This document shows, piece by piece, positions 1-5,925 of a stretch of DNA of 8,057 nt (the stretch's first letter is position 1; each line of letters opens with the position of its first letter). The notes below the pieces were generated by a model. It worked only from the letters and a program-made list of their open reading frames with translations, had not been told where the DNA came from and did not search any database. Position numbers and translations under genes: made by a program. Source of the DNA: Verrucomicrobiota bacterium (GTDB lineage: Bacteria > Verrucomicrobiota > Verrucomicrobiia > Chthoniobacterales > JAFAMB01); NCBI GenBank assembly GCA_019241095.1, contig JAFAXJ010000474.1, forward strand, positions 1-8,057, given 5' to 3'.

Positions 1-905
1 TTAAAGAGGATACTGTTGAATTGCAAAGCGGCGCGGGGCGGGCGAATCTTTTCAGACTCCATAAGCTCCTTCGCATACAACAGGTTTCGCACCACCGGTA
101 TGATTGCCGCAAAGAGGATCCCAACAGCGGTCTCGCCTTGAAATAATAGCTGATCGACCAGAGCTAAGCTTTTTGATAATTGCCGCTTAGCAATATTGTT
201 GCCAAGTTCCCATATTATTCCGGTTGTTGATTTAGCGACCAATTTCTGGACGACCTCAACGGTAACTTCGCCGGGTTCGCCCAAATATAAGCTCAGCTTC
301 TCTAACTCATTTCGTAGTTGCCGAGTGTCCGCGCCGGCTAAACGTACAAAAAGTTCCAGCGCTTCCGGTGCAAAATGGACATTCAACTTCTGAGCCAATT
401 GATAAACAATGGCTTGCACGTCTTCTTCCCAGCCCGAGCGGTTGATGTCAATCTTATCAAAAACTTCCACTCTTCCAAAAGTACTGAGGGCCTTGTAGAA
501 GCTTCGCCTTTTGTCCAAATCTGAAGCGTTTAGAAGTAGCTGAACCCCGTCTGGCAACCCGCGATCCAATACGGTGCGCAGTTCCTCTAAGGCTTCTTGC
601 ACACGAGCGGATCGTCCGATCGCGTTGTCGCTGAAAAAATTTGCATCCTTAATCCAAACGAGTTTCTCGTTTCCGAACAACGGTAGTGTCTGGATAGCCT
701 CGATCGCAACATGGATACTTAGAACAGCTTGCTCAGTGTTATCGGCCATTGCATCGACAACGTCGATCCCGAACTCACTTCCCGATGCAGGTCTCAGTTC
801 TGCAGCAAGCTCGCGAGCGCGCCTTTTCACTTCCGCGTCGTCCGAACCGACAACACTGTAGATTCTGGTCGGACCTGGTGCTTTAGCGACTTTTAGTTTT
901 GCCAC
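1..905 (-). CDS. holA: DNA polymerase III subunit delta, partial at the C-terminal end
   Basis: This is the delta subunit of the clamp loader, which opens the beta sliding clamp during loading onto DNA. Reading the minus strand from GTG at 905 gives 301 uninterrupted codons that leave the window at position 1; full-length family members are about 330-350 residues, so only the last few dozen residues are missing. The N-terminus reads IYSVVGSDDAEVKRRA (residues 15-30), the usual HolA opening. Further on come DGVQLLLNASDLDKRRSFYK, an ELFVRLAGADTRQLRNELEK helix pair and, near the edge, IPVVRNLLYAKEL, all matching the order in HolA. The start is GTG 905 because an in-frame TGA lies only one codon upstream (909-911). 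That start sits inside the 3' end of the flavoprotein gene (13-base overlap), so translation is probably coupled; no strong Shine-Dalgarno site is visible. The identification comes from recognising family sequence, not from a search. Confidence 0.88.
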   Translation of the reverse strand, partial: MAKLKVAKAPGPTRIYSVVGSDDAEVKRRARELAAELRPASGSEFGIDVVDAMADNTEQAVLSIHVAIEAIQTLPLFGNEKLVWIKDANFFSDNAIGRSARVQEALEELRTVLDRGLPDGVQLLLNASDLDKRRSFYKALSTFGRVEVFDKIDINRSGWEEDVQAIVYQLAQKLNVHFAPEALELFVRLAGADTRQLRNELEKLSLYLGEPGEVTVEVVQKLVAKSTTGIIWELGNNIAKRQLSKSLALVDQLLFQGETAVGILFAAIIPVVRNLLYAKELMESEKIRPPRAALQFNSILF

Positions 906-1459
906 AACTCAATCTGCTTAGCTATCCCTTGCAAGCCATCGACGGACACAACATTAAACTCCTTTCGATACGCACGAACACCCTCTTCCCCTTTGTGTTC
1001 AGCCCAGTCGTGCAGCTGAGTCCTATGACCTTGAAATTCATAAAGCGGCACGCCATAACCACACGAGTCAGAAATACGGTTCAAACGGATGCGGATGATC
1101 GAGCGAGTTCCGGGGGATTCATAAAATGCTGATTTCAAACTGCAAAACTCAGAAGATCCCACTTCAATCGCATCGGCGGATCCATGAAGTCTGACGATTT
1201 TCGGGCCGCCTTGAAAGGAGCAGAACATAAGCACGATTCGGTGATTCTCCTTCACATGAGCCAAGGTTTCGACACCGCTGCCCGTCAGATCCAGATAGCC
1301 GACCGTTTGTTCATCGAGAACTCGGAACGATCTCCCGTCCTTAGGCGAGCAGTTAATATGACCATTCGGCGATAATGGAGCCGTCGCCACGAAGAAAACC
1401 TGCTGATTCAACAACCAGCGACTGAGTTTTTCGTCAATCCTGTCGTACACTTTGCCCAT
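893..1459 (-). CDS. pyridoxamine 5'-phosphate oxidase family protein (FMN-binding split barrel)
   Basis: The 188-residue product belongs to the broad PNPOx-like split-barrel family, which normally binds FMN as a dimer in the cytoplasm. Visible landmarks are the opening MGKVYDRIDEKLSRWL, then VFFVATAPLSPNGHINCSPK, the block VGYLDLTGSGVETLAHVKEN, and IVLMFCSFQGGPKIVRLHG. This pattern is typical of a well-populated subgroup of uncharacterised oxidoreductases rather than of true PdxH, so a role in vitamin B6 synthesis should not be assumed. I chose ATG 1459 because family members normally start MGKVY. A TTG three codons earlier (1468) would add only M-A-A, and an AGG about 10 bases before the ATG gives some ribosome-binding support. 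The gene is followed by holA with a 13-base overlap. Its upstream region is the long gap 1460-2004, so it probably has its own promoter. The substrate is unknown. Confidence 0.85.
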   Translation of the reverse strand: MGKVYDRIDEKLSRWLLNQQVFFVATAPLSPNGHINCSPKDGRSFRVLDEQTVGYLDLTGSGVETLAHVKENHRIVLMFCSFQGGPKIVRLHGSADAIEVGSSEFCSLKSAFYESPGTRSIIRIRLNRISDSCGYGVPLYEFQGHRTQLHDWAEHKGEEGVRAYRKEFNVVSVDGLQGIAKQIELWQN

Positions 1460-1754
1460 TGCTGCCAAACCTAACTGCCAGACCTCCGAAGTTCAAGTTG
1501 TATGCAGATCATGGTACCAAACCTTGTGGCTATCGCTTAATCTTAACCATGCCTGTCCTTCACCTGATTGCGACCTCTTTTCCTTACCGGTTTATCTGGT
1601 TCGTTCAGATTGCACACTATCCAATGTTTCGAAGATTACGAGTTTCAGACCTTTTGTGTTGCTGCTAAAGAGCATCAGGAACACGCAACCAAGATTGTTG
1701 GTTCAGCTATGCTACTGGAGCTAACTATCGCGTTACTGTTGGTTTTTAAAGTTA

Positions 1755-1779
1755 TGTCAAGGTTAGCGCTTACTAACCT
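1755..1779 (-). promoter_or_regulatory. possible -35 box abutting an inverted repeat
   Basis: On the minus strand a perfect TTGACA (1760-1755) directly adjoins a perfect 7-bp inverted repeat, AGGTTAG and CTAACCT (1760-1766 and 1773-1779) with a 6-base loop. The arrangement resembles an operator next to a sigma-70 -35 element, pointing toward the flavoprotein-holA pair about 300 bp away. The hexamer 17 bases downstream, AGTAAC, matches the -10 consensus at only three positions, so the promoter call is weak. Read on the plus strand, the same hairpin is followed by G and five T, which also looks like a short intrinsic terminator, although no plus-strand gene precedes it. Confidence 0.25.
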
Positions 1780-1939
1780 GTTTTTGCTCTCCGTGATGGT
1801 TGTCGACAGCCTTGATCCAGGTGCACCGGCGACTTGCAAGCAAATTTGATTTGGAAACAGTCTAAAAGCTAGTGGCGACAAATTGGTTTCCAGGTCAATT
1901 TGGTCTTTTTGTACAATCCTGCTGGCGATCGCACCCTTA

Positions 1940-1959
1940 CACGACTTTAACCCGTCGTG
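1940..1959. repeat. 6-bp inverted repeat downstream of the membrane-protein gene
   Basis: CACGAC (1940-1945) and GTCGTG (1954-1959) are perfectly complementary around an 8-base loop. The site lies about 45 bases past the stop of the minus-strand gene at 2005, where a terminator could be expected. However, the minus-strand sequence following the stem is TAAGGGTGCG, with no T run, so intrinsic termination is doubtful. Confidence 0.25.
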
Positions 1960-2004
1960 ATCGGAGATAATTTAAAAGAAACGACAGACAAAGCACCGGG
2001 CCAT

Positions 2005-2622
2005 CTATCCCCGCTGAATAGTCAACGTTCCATTCACGATGCGAACATCATTCGCGCCTTTGCCGAACTGGAGTCCATTCCACGCGTTAAAAGATCCTGC
2101 TATCAAAGGGATGATGTTCTGTTGAATCGTCTGAAGTTCCTTTCGAGTTAAGGGTTTTCCGTCATGTTCAGCCCCGAGAATCTCCAGTTCTAATTTATCT
2201 CCACGCCTAGTCGGGCGTATTTCAAACGAGTAGTTTATGTACCGATTACCGGTAAATGGCAAATTAACCGGTATGCTGCACGTAATCTCTGCTGAATCGG
2301 CTTTGAGATTAATCACTGCAGCGCGCCCGAGCCAACGCGTTTGCGGTGTGTAGTAAACTAAGGCATTGATCTCCAGACTGGATAAAACGAGTTCTGATCC
2401 TCCTGCTAAAAACTTGTCGACCTTGCGCCGAGCTTGACTATAGATCCCCGGCGAAATGCCGGCTCGTGATAAGTATTTTGGAGCCGGCGACACGATCGAT
2501 TGAAACAGCTTCCCACTCCGGTAAAGGTAAAGACTCACCGCGAGCACTGCCATTACCGACAAGACCGTAAAAAGAAAGAATATCGGACCACAGCAACAAC
2601 CCTTCCGGTGTTCAGCAGGCAT
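2005..2622 (-). CDS. unrecognised single-pass membrane protein, 205 residues
   Basis: I do not recognise this family. The short N-terminal tail is basic (MPAEHRKG) and has three consecutive cysteines (residues 9-11). It is followed by one clear membrane segment at about residues 14-34 (IFFLFTVLSVMAVLAVSLYLY), then R35 and a soluble domain of about 170 residues. The positive-inside rule puts the C-terminal domain outside the cytoplasmic membrane. That domain reads like a beta-rich fold: LVLSSLEINALVYYTP, then AVINLKADSAEITCSIPVNL, then NRYINYSFEIRPTRRGDKLE, ending in a helix (LTRKELQTIQQNIIPLIAGS) and a final strand. Anchor plus beta-sheet, with an S-x-x-E-x-N-A-L start, loosely recalls YpmS/DUF2140-type lipid-binding proteins; this is a guess. 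The cysteines precede the hydrophobic stretch, so they are not a lipobox. The start is ATG 2622 with a weak GAGAG upstream. It lies 98 bp after the zinc-ribbon gene on the same strand. Confidence 0.75.
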   Translation of the reverse strand: MPAEHRKGCCCGPIFFLFTVLSVMAVLAVSLYLYRSGKLFQSIVSPAPKYLSRAGISPGIYSQARRKVDKFLAGGSELVLSSLEINALVYYTPQTRWLGRAAVINLKADSAEITCSIPVNLPFTGNRYINYSFEIRPTRRGDKLELEILGAEHDGKPLTRKELQTIQQNIIPLIAGSFNAWNGLQFGKGANDVRIVNGTLTIQRG

Positions 2623-2720
2623 AAGCTTAGCTCTCTGCAGCTAACAATAACAAATGTCGGAAAAGCAAACTGAAAGCCAAGCTTGACCTGGATGTGCGCG
2701 ACCAGTTTTTTGCACGATAA

Positions 2721-3425
2721 CTATGGCAGGTAGTAAAGCATTCGCCCGCACTGTTCACAGTGAACGATCTCCCGCTCAAGTTTGACCCGGTGAACAAGAG
2801 TTGTGGTGTTTTTCATGTGACAACCCATACACACCTCATGCTCAATCGGAACAACTGCATCTCCACCCTTGCTCAGAAACAAGCGATTGTAGCGGAAAAG
2901 TAAATTCGGATCGATCGATTGGGATAATTGCTCTCGCTCCGCCTCGGTTTGTCGCAAACTGTTCTCAAAATTTGCCTTTTTCTGCTTTAGGCCGGCTACC
3001 TGCTGCTCTGCTTGTGCCTTGAGTATCTTGAATGACCGCTCAGCCTGCATGATCTCCTGATGAGCGATCTCATTTTGCTCCATCAACTCAATCTCCTGAT
3101 CTTCAGTCGCCTGGATCTCTTTTTCCATACGCTGGATCTCCAGACCTAACGCCTGGAATTCCTCATTTTTACGAGTCTGGAACTGTTGGCCCTTATATTT
3201 CGCTATACTGTCCCGACGACTTCTTGCATCAAGCTCGAACTTCTTTCGTTGAAGCTCCAGTTCGCGGCTACGTTGTTTTATATTCTCTAAAGCCTGGGTT
3301 TTAGCAGCAACATTGTCTTCGACCCGTTTCTGTTCTAACGGAATTACCTCGAGTTCGGCTTTGAGCACTTTGATCTTTTGATCTCGATCCTGGAGTACTA
3401 GCAACTGCTCAATTTCTTTCAACAT
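2721..3425 (-). CDS. coiled-coil protein with C-terminal C4-type zinc ribbon
   Basis: The 234-residue product matches the widespread DUF164/CT398-like family. Residues about 1-170 are rich in E, K, Q and L with heptad-like spacing and no prolines apart from one near residue 29, so they should form long antiparallel coiled-coil helices. The conserved stretch KYKGQQFQTRKNEEFQAL (residues about 76-93) marks the family. The C-terminus has two cysteine pairs, C199-x2-C202 and C223-x2-C226, with CMGCHMKN and HCEQCGRMLYY around them, forming one zinc site. Homologues are thought to bind nucleic acid or to act in flagellar or export-related assemblies in some lineages, but no general function is established. 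Start ATG 3425 is preceded by only a weak purine stretch. In many bacteria this gene neighbours a Nif3-like gene or rnpB; neither is visible here. Confidence 0.9.
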   Translation of the reverse strand: MLKEIEQLLVLQDRDQKIKVLKAELEVIPLEQKRVEDNVAAKTQALENIKQRSRELELQRKKFELDARSRRDSIAKYKGQQFQTRKNEEFQALGLEIQRMEKEIQATEDQEIELMEQNEIAHQEIMQAERSFKILKAQAEQQVAGLKQKKANFENSLRQTEAEREQLSQSIDPNLLFRYNRLFLSKGGDAVVPIEHEVCMGCHMKNTTTLVHRVKLEREIVHCEQCGRMLYYLP

Positions 3426-3717
3426 CGGAGAGAACCAAACCTGTTCCGCGCCAAGTGAGTCGGCAAGAACTTATTCAGGTGAGAGTAAGGAACTTGTCAG
3501 CTTCGCTGAGCGGAGGGAGCGGGTTCAGTGGGAAGCTAGTTTTAAAGCGGGCAGTCCGGGAGGTCAAGGCTCTGCCGCGTAGGCCCCTCGTGATTAAGAA
3601 GGGTCTTTCATTCGTAATTATCGGAAAGAGAGAAACGCGGCGTCGCCGGGCGATCTGTAAAGCCCTTCGATGTTTATGAAGGGAATGACAGCCGAAAGCC
3701 TTGCCCGCGAGTGTTAA
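3426..3717. other. 292-bp GC-rich gap between nagZ and the zinc-ribbon gene
   Basis: No gene is supportable. A 74-codon plus-strand frame (3455-3679) gives an arginine- and leucine-rich product with no family resemblance. Several short inverted repeats occur, including TCAGC/GCTGA around TTC, GGCAG/CTGCC, a distant GCGGGCA (3547-3553) to TGCCCGC (3702-3708) match, and the 6-bp hairpin at 3663-3683. I looked for conserved motifs of RNase P RNA, tmRNA and SRP RNA and did not find them. The zinc-ribbon promoter presumably lies here. Confidence 0.5.
3663..3683 (-). terminator. weak terminator-like hairpin after nagZ
   Basis: CCCTTC and GAAGGG form a 6-bp stem with a 9-base loop about 35 bases past the nagZ stop. 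On the minus strand the stem is followed by CTTTAC, only a short T run, so efficiency as an intrinsic terminator is uncertain. Confidence 0.35.
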
Positions 3718-4818
3718 TCAGTAAATTTCAACTGGTGAACGCTTCCCATCCTCCGGACTTCGCTCAGAAGCTTTCTCGGGACCTAAAACAGCAACTCGCA
3801 AATTCCACACCTGTTTATTGAGCTCCTGGAATTTCCTTTCAGAAAACGGAGCGGGGGGCGCCAAGTGCTTTTTGGATTCGTCGATGGCGTTCAGAGCCTT
3901 ATCGAGGATGCTTCTTGGAGCCCCGCTTAAAGCGCTAAATGCGTTTTCAGCCAGAGCCACACGGTGACAAAGCATCGCCATATGATTTCCGGAACGAATT
4001 GCACGTTCAACCGCTTCGTCGAGGCTGAATTGATTTATGATTGCTCCCATGTCGAGATCGTCCGTTATCACCAATCCTCCAAAACGAAGATCATTCAAAA
4101 GTAAGTTGCGGATGATCGATCTCGAAAGAGATGCGGGTGTTTTTGTCGGATCGAAGGCGGGATACCACGCGTGGCAAACCATGATGCTACTTACTTCTTC
4201 GACAAGCGCCCTGAAGACCGCAAGCTCAACTTCTTCCAGTTGTTCAATCGTTCGATCGATTCGCGGCAGTTCGAGATGAGGGTCTATGCCCGCGGCGGAG
4301 TAACCCGGAAAGTGTTTGCCACAGGTCAAAACACCGGTCTTACGCAAGCTTTGATTGAAGGCGCCGGCAAACCTCACTACTTGCTCAACCGAGATGCCAT
4401 AACAACGTCCGCGTAAAGAATTATCCGCGGCATCATCTAGCGAGATGTCGAGAACTGGACATAGATCAAGATTAAAGCCGAATAAGCGCAGTAATTCACC
4501 TGTCAAGCTGCCATGAGTTCTGACTAAATCCAGGTTACCCTTCTCGCGTAATTGTTGGGCGTTAGGAGGCTCATGTCCTAACAATTTCAATCGAGAGACG
4601 CGTCCTCCCTCCTGGTCAATCGCTAGAATCGGCTCTGTGCGTGATAGATCGCGCAAATCATCCACCAATCTACGCAACTGCGTTACTGTCTGTATGTTGC
4701 GGCCGAACAGGATGAATCCGCCAGGCTGTAAATTTTGGAAGACACGTGCAGTTTCACTATCCAGCTGTGGTCCAGGCACCCCAAGCATGAGAAGCTGCCC
4801 TAAACTAGATTTTTCCAT
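3718..4818 (-). CDS. nagZ: family 3 glycoside hydrolase, beta-N-acetylhexosaminidase (NagZ-like)
   Basis: NagZ removes N-acetylglucosamine from 1,6-anhydromuropeptides in the cytoplasm during cell-wall recycling. Starting at ATG 4818 (366 residues), the GH3 barrel landmarks appear in order: GGFILFGRN (residues about 33-41), AIDQEGGRVSRL (about 66-77), GKHFPGY (167-173), the D179-P-H181 dyad typical of NagZ acid/base catalysis, and VITDDLDMGA with the nucleophile aspartate at about 253-254. All key catalytic residues are present. The usual KHFPGHG is KHFPGYS here, a departure from consensus. There is no signal peptide, which fits a cytoplasmic enzyme. The last 30 or so residues form a charged tail (KASERSPEDGKRSPVEIY). 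A longer start at 4878 exists, but its 20 extra residues fall in the repeated control region and are not family-like. No strong ribosome-binding site is seen. It is transcribed divergently from nadD. Confidence 0.9.
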   Translation of the reverse strand: MEKSSLGQLLMLGVPGPQLDSETARVFQNLQPGGFILFGRNIQTVTQLRRLVDDLRDLSRTEPILAIDQEGGRVSRLKLLGHEPPNAQQLREKGNLDLVRTHGSLTGELLRLFGFNLDLCPVLDISLDDAADNSLRGRCYGISVEQVVRFAGAFNQSLRKTGVLTCGKHFPGYSAAGIDPHLELPRIDRTIEQLEEVELAVFRALVEEVSSIMVCHAWYPAFDPTKTPASLSRSIIRNLLLNDLRFGGLVITDDLDMGAIINQFSLDEAVERAIRSGNHMAMLCHRVALAENAFSALSGAPRSILDKALNAIDESKKHLAPPAPFSERKFQELNKQVWNLRVAVLGPEKASERSPEDGKRSPVEIY

Positions 4819-4834
4819 TTTCGGTACCGATCTT

Positions 4835-4909
4835 ATGTCGATCCTTTTTCTGCACCATTCTTTTCGGGGATGTATCATCCTTTTTCTGGGATGCGTCGTC
4901 CTTTTTCAG
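4835..4909. repeat. three imperfect direct repeats in the nagZ-nadD divergent region
   Basis: On the plus strand the copies are ATGTCGATCCTTTTTCTG (4835-4852), ATGTATCATCCTTTTTCTG (4870-4888) and ATGCGTCGTCCTTTTTCAG (4891-4909). The shared core TCCTTTTTC starts at 4842, 4878 and 4899. The last two copies are 21 bp apart, about two helical turns, and each is preceded by GGG. In those two copies the centre is also an inverted repeat, GGATG-tat-CATCC (4868-4880) and GGATG-cgt-CGTCC (4889-4901), followed by five T. They may be operator sites between two divergent promoters, or small terminator-like hairpins blocking plus-strand read-through. No regulator can be named. Confidence 0.6.
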
Positions 4910-4940
4910 GAAAACATTTGCACTGCGATTCACTAACGCC

Positions 4941-4969
4941 TTCTCTGCTTCCGTTACCGATGCAGAGAA
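4941..4969 (+). promoter_or_regulatory. 8-bp inverted repeat in the nadD leader
   Basis: TTCTCTGC (4941-4948) and GCAGAGAA (4962-4969) are perfect complements around a 13-base loop, ending 31 bases before the nadD ATG. It could be a regulator-binding palindrome or a leader hairpin. It does not continue into a T run, so it is not an intrinsic terminator. I cannot match it to a known NAD-regulator box from memory. Confidence 0.4.
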
Positions 4970-5000
4970 TAGTTCAAAAGTGCAGGTCAGGATCTTGGCG

Positions 5001-5561
5001 ATGAAACTAGGACTGTATGGAGGCTCGTTTGATCCAATTCATCACGGGCATTTGATCCTGGCCAGACAAGCCCTGGAAGAGCTAAAACTTGATGCTTTAG
5101 TTTTCATCCCGGCAGCTGAATCGCCCTTTAAACCGAACCATACCATCGCGCCTGCTCAGGATCGTCTCGCAATGGTTCGACTCGCCATAGAGATGGAACA
5201 GTATTTCGGCATCGACCCAATTGAGATCGAACGCGAAGCACCTTCGTACACCATTCATACCGCCCGAGCTTATAGGGCTAGAAATCCAACTGATGAACTC
5301 TTCTTTTTAATCGGTGAGGACCACGTAGAAAGCTTACCCCGTTGGAACGAGTTCAATGAACTAAAACAGATTGTACAGTTTGTGATTCTTAGTCGATCTG
5401 AGAGATGCTGGCCGGAAGATTATCCAGTAATCCGAAAACGCATCGAGCTGTCGTCAACGGAGATTCGAAACAGGGTTGCTAAAAAGCAGCCAATCTCGTA
5501 TTTGGTTCCAGAGAAAGTGTTGCATTATATCATAGACAAAAATCTTTACCAAGGACACTGA
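5001..5561 (+). CDS. nadD: nicotinate-nucleotide adenylyltransferase
   Basis: NadD transfers AMP from ATP to nicotinate mononucleotide, giving NaAD, the next-to-last step of NAD synthesis in the cytoplasm. The 186-residue product has the nucleotidyltransferase signature GGSFDPIHHGH at residues 7-17 (the G-x-F-x-P-x-H-x-G-H form), the NadD-typical REAPSYTIHTA, GEDHVESLPRW at about 105-115, and the C-terminal ATP motif SSTEIR at 151-156. The length is normal and all motifs are intact. Start ATG 5001 is chosen over an in-frame GTG at 4980 because AGGA (4989-4992) lies eight bases ahead of it and because family members begin MKxGLYGGSFDP. It is the first gene of the plus-strand operon, with rsfS following at once and cinA, whose PncC domain makes NaMN, at the end. 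The upstream region carries repeats and a palindrome that may control it. Confidence 0.95.
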   Translation: MKLGLYGGSFDPIHHGHLILARQALEELKLDALVFIPAAESPFKPNHTIAPAQDRLAMVRLAIEMEQYFGIDPIEIEREAPSYTIHTARAYRARNPTDELFFLIGEDHVESLPRWNEFNELKQIVQFVILSRSERCWPEDYPVIRKRIELSSTEIRNRVAKKQPISYLVPEKVLHYIIDKNLYQGH

Positions 5562-5566
5562 GTATC
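5551..5566 (+). promoter_or_regulatory. ribosome-binding site suggesting an ATC start for rsfS
   Basis: AAGGA (5551-5555), inside the last codons of nadD, stands eight bases before an ATC codon at 5564-5566 in the rsfS frame. From that ATC the frame reads I-GGEELARVCVQLAEGKKAED, giving the same N-terminal length as typical RsfS. The first usual start, GTG 5594, has its nearest purine-rich site (GAGGAG, 5573-5578) 15 bases away, too far for good initiation. AUC initiation is rare but related AUU starts are known, for example in infC. Confidence 0.4.
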
Positions 5567-5593
5567 GGAGGCGAGGAGTTAGCACGAGTTTGC

Positions 5594-5914
5594 GTGCAGC
5601 TAGCAGAAGGCAAAAAAGCAGAGGACCTCGTGGTGCTCGATCTTCGAGGCATCTCGTCTTTCACTGATTTCTTCGTTATCTGCTCCGGAACGTCGGAGCC
5701 GCACTTAAAGGCGATCAGCGGTGGAATTCGCGAAGGGCTGCGCGAACTTTTTAATATTTCCCCGCTTTTTTCAGAAGGATCACCAAACAGCCAATGGATG
5801 GTAATGGATTTCTCGGATGTCCTCGTGCATATCTTCCACCAGCAAAAGCGCGATTTTTACGCATTGGAAAGTTTGTGGAGCGACGCGCCCCGTCTAAATC
5901 TGGTATCATCGTAA
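5594..5914 (+). CDS. rsfS: ribosomal silencing factor RsfS (DUF143)
   Basis: RsfS binds ribosomal protein uL14 on the large subunit and blocks joining with the small subunit when nutrients are low. From GTG 5594 the product has 106 residues. It carries KKAEDLVVLDLRGISSFTDF near the start, the FFVICSGTSEPHLKAI strand and helix, and the C-terminal block WMVMDFSDVLVHIFHQQKRD followed by YALESLWSDAPR, all diagnostic. The coordinates use the first conventional start, but the N-terminal helix is then short. Family-like sequence (EELARVCVQLAEG) continues in frame upstream, so the real start may be ATC 5564, giving 116 residues. nadD ends at 5561, so the pair is almost contiguous and probably coupled, the common nadD-rsfS arrangement in bacteria. 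Only the exact start is in doubt. Confidence 0.93.
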   Translation: MQLAEGKKAEDLVVLDLRGISSFTDFFVICSGTSEPHLKAISGGIREGLRELFNISPLFSEGSPNSQWMVMDFSDVLVHIFHQQKRDFYALESLWSDAPRLNLVSS

Positions 5915-5925
5915 ATTCCTCTGAA

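Larger units (their letters stand above)
1460..2004. other. 545-bp intergenic region without a supportable gene
   Basis: Short open frames occur on both strands, but none has protein-like composition, a family motif or a ribosome-binding site. I see no tRNA and no known RNA motif. The region contains a 7-bp inverted repeat beside a perfect TTGACA (1755-1779), a 6-bp inverted repeat (1940-1959), and a single GCGATCGC palindrome (1925-1932). It lies between the end of the 205-residue membrane protein gene and the start of the flavoprotein gene, both on the minus strand, so it should hold the promoter of the flavoprotein-holA pair. Its length is unusual beside the compact right half of the window. 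Confidence 0.6.

Noticed and set aside
1466..1468. TTG start for the flavoprotein
   Set aside because: Family proteins begin MGKVY; the ATG at 1459 matches this.
1452..1849. Several overlapping plus-strand frames and one minus-strand frame in the 545-bp gap
   Set aside because: Low-complexity, cysteine- and leucine-rich translations in competing frames, with no start signals or recognisable motifs.
3455..3679. 74-codon plus-strand frame between nagZ and the zinc-ribbon gene
   Set aside because: Arginine- and leucine-rich product without family resemblance or ribosome-binding site; likely chance in GC-rich intergenic DNA.
3426..3717. RNase P RNA, tmRNA or SRP RNA
   Set aside because: No GAGGAAAGTCC-type core, no ACAGAA-type region, no tRNA-like T arm and no SRP domain IV motif on either strand.
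4819..4878. Upstream start of nagZ at 4878, adding 20 residues
   Set aside because: The extra residues are basic and unlike NagZ N-termini, and they are encoded by the repeated element; MEKSSLGQLLMLG fits the family start.
4835..4909. CRISPR array
   Set aside because: Units are short, imperfect and irregularly spaced, with no spacers of uniform length and no cas genes.
4980..5000. GTG start for nadD at 4980
   Set aside because: The ATG at 5001 has AGGA at eight bases and gives the normal MKLGLYGGSFDP N-terminus.
5794..5925. Upstream start of the SirB1-like gene at 5794
   Set aside because: It would overlap rsfS by more than 100 bases in another frame, and its residues look like a shadow of rsfS.
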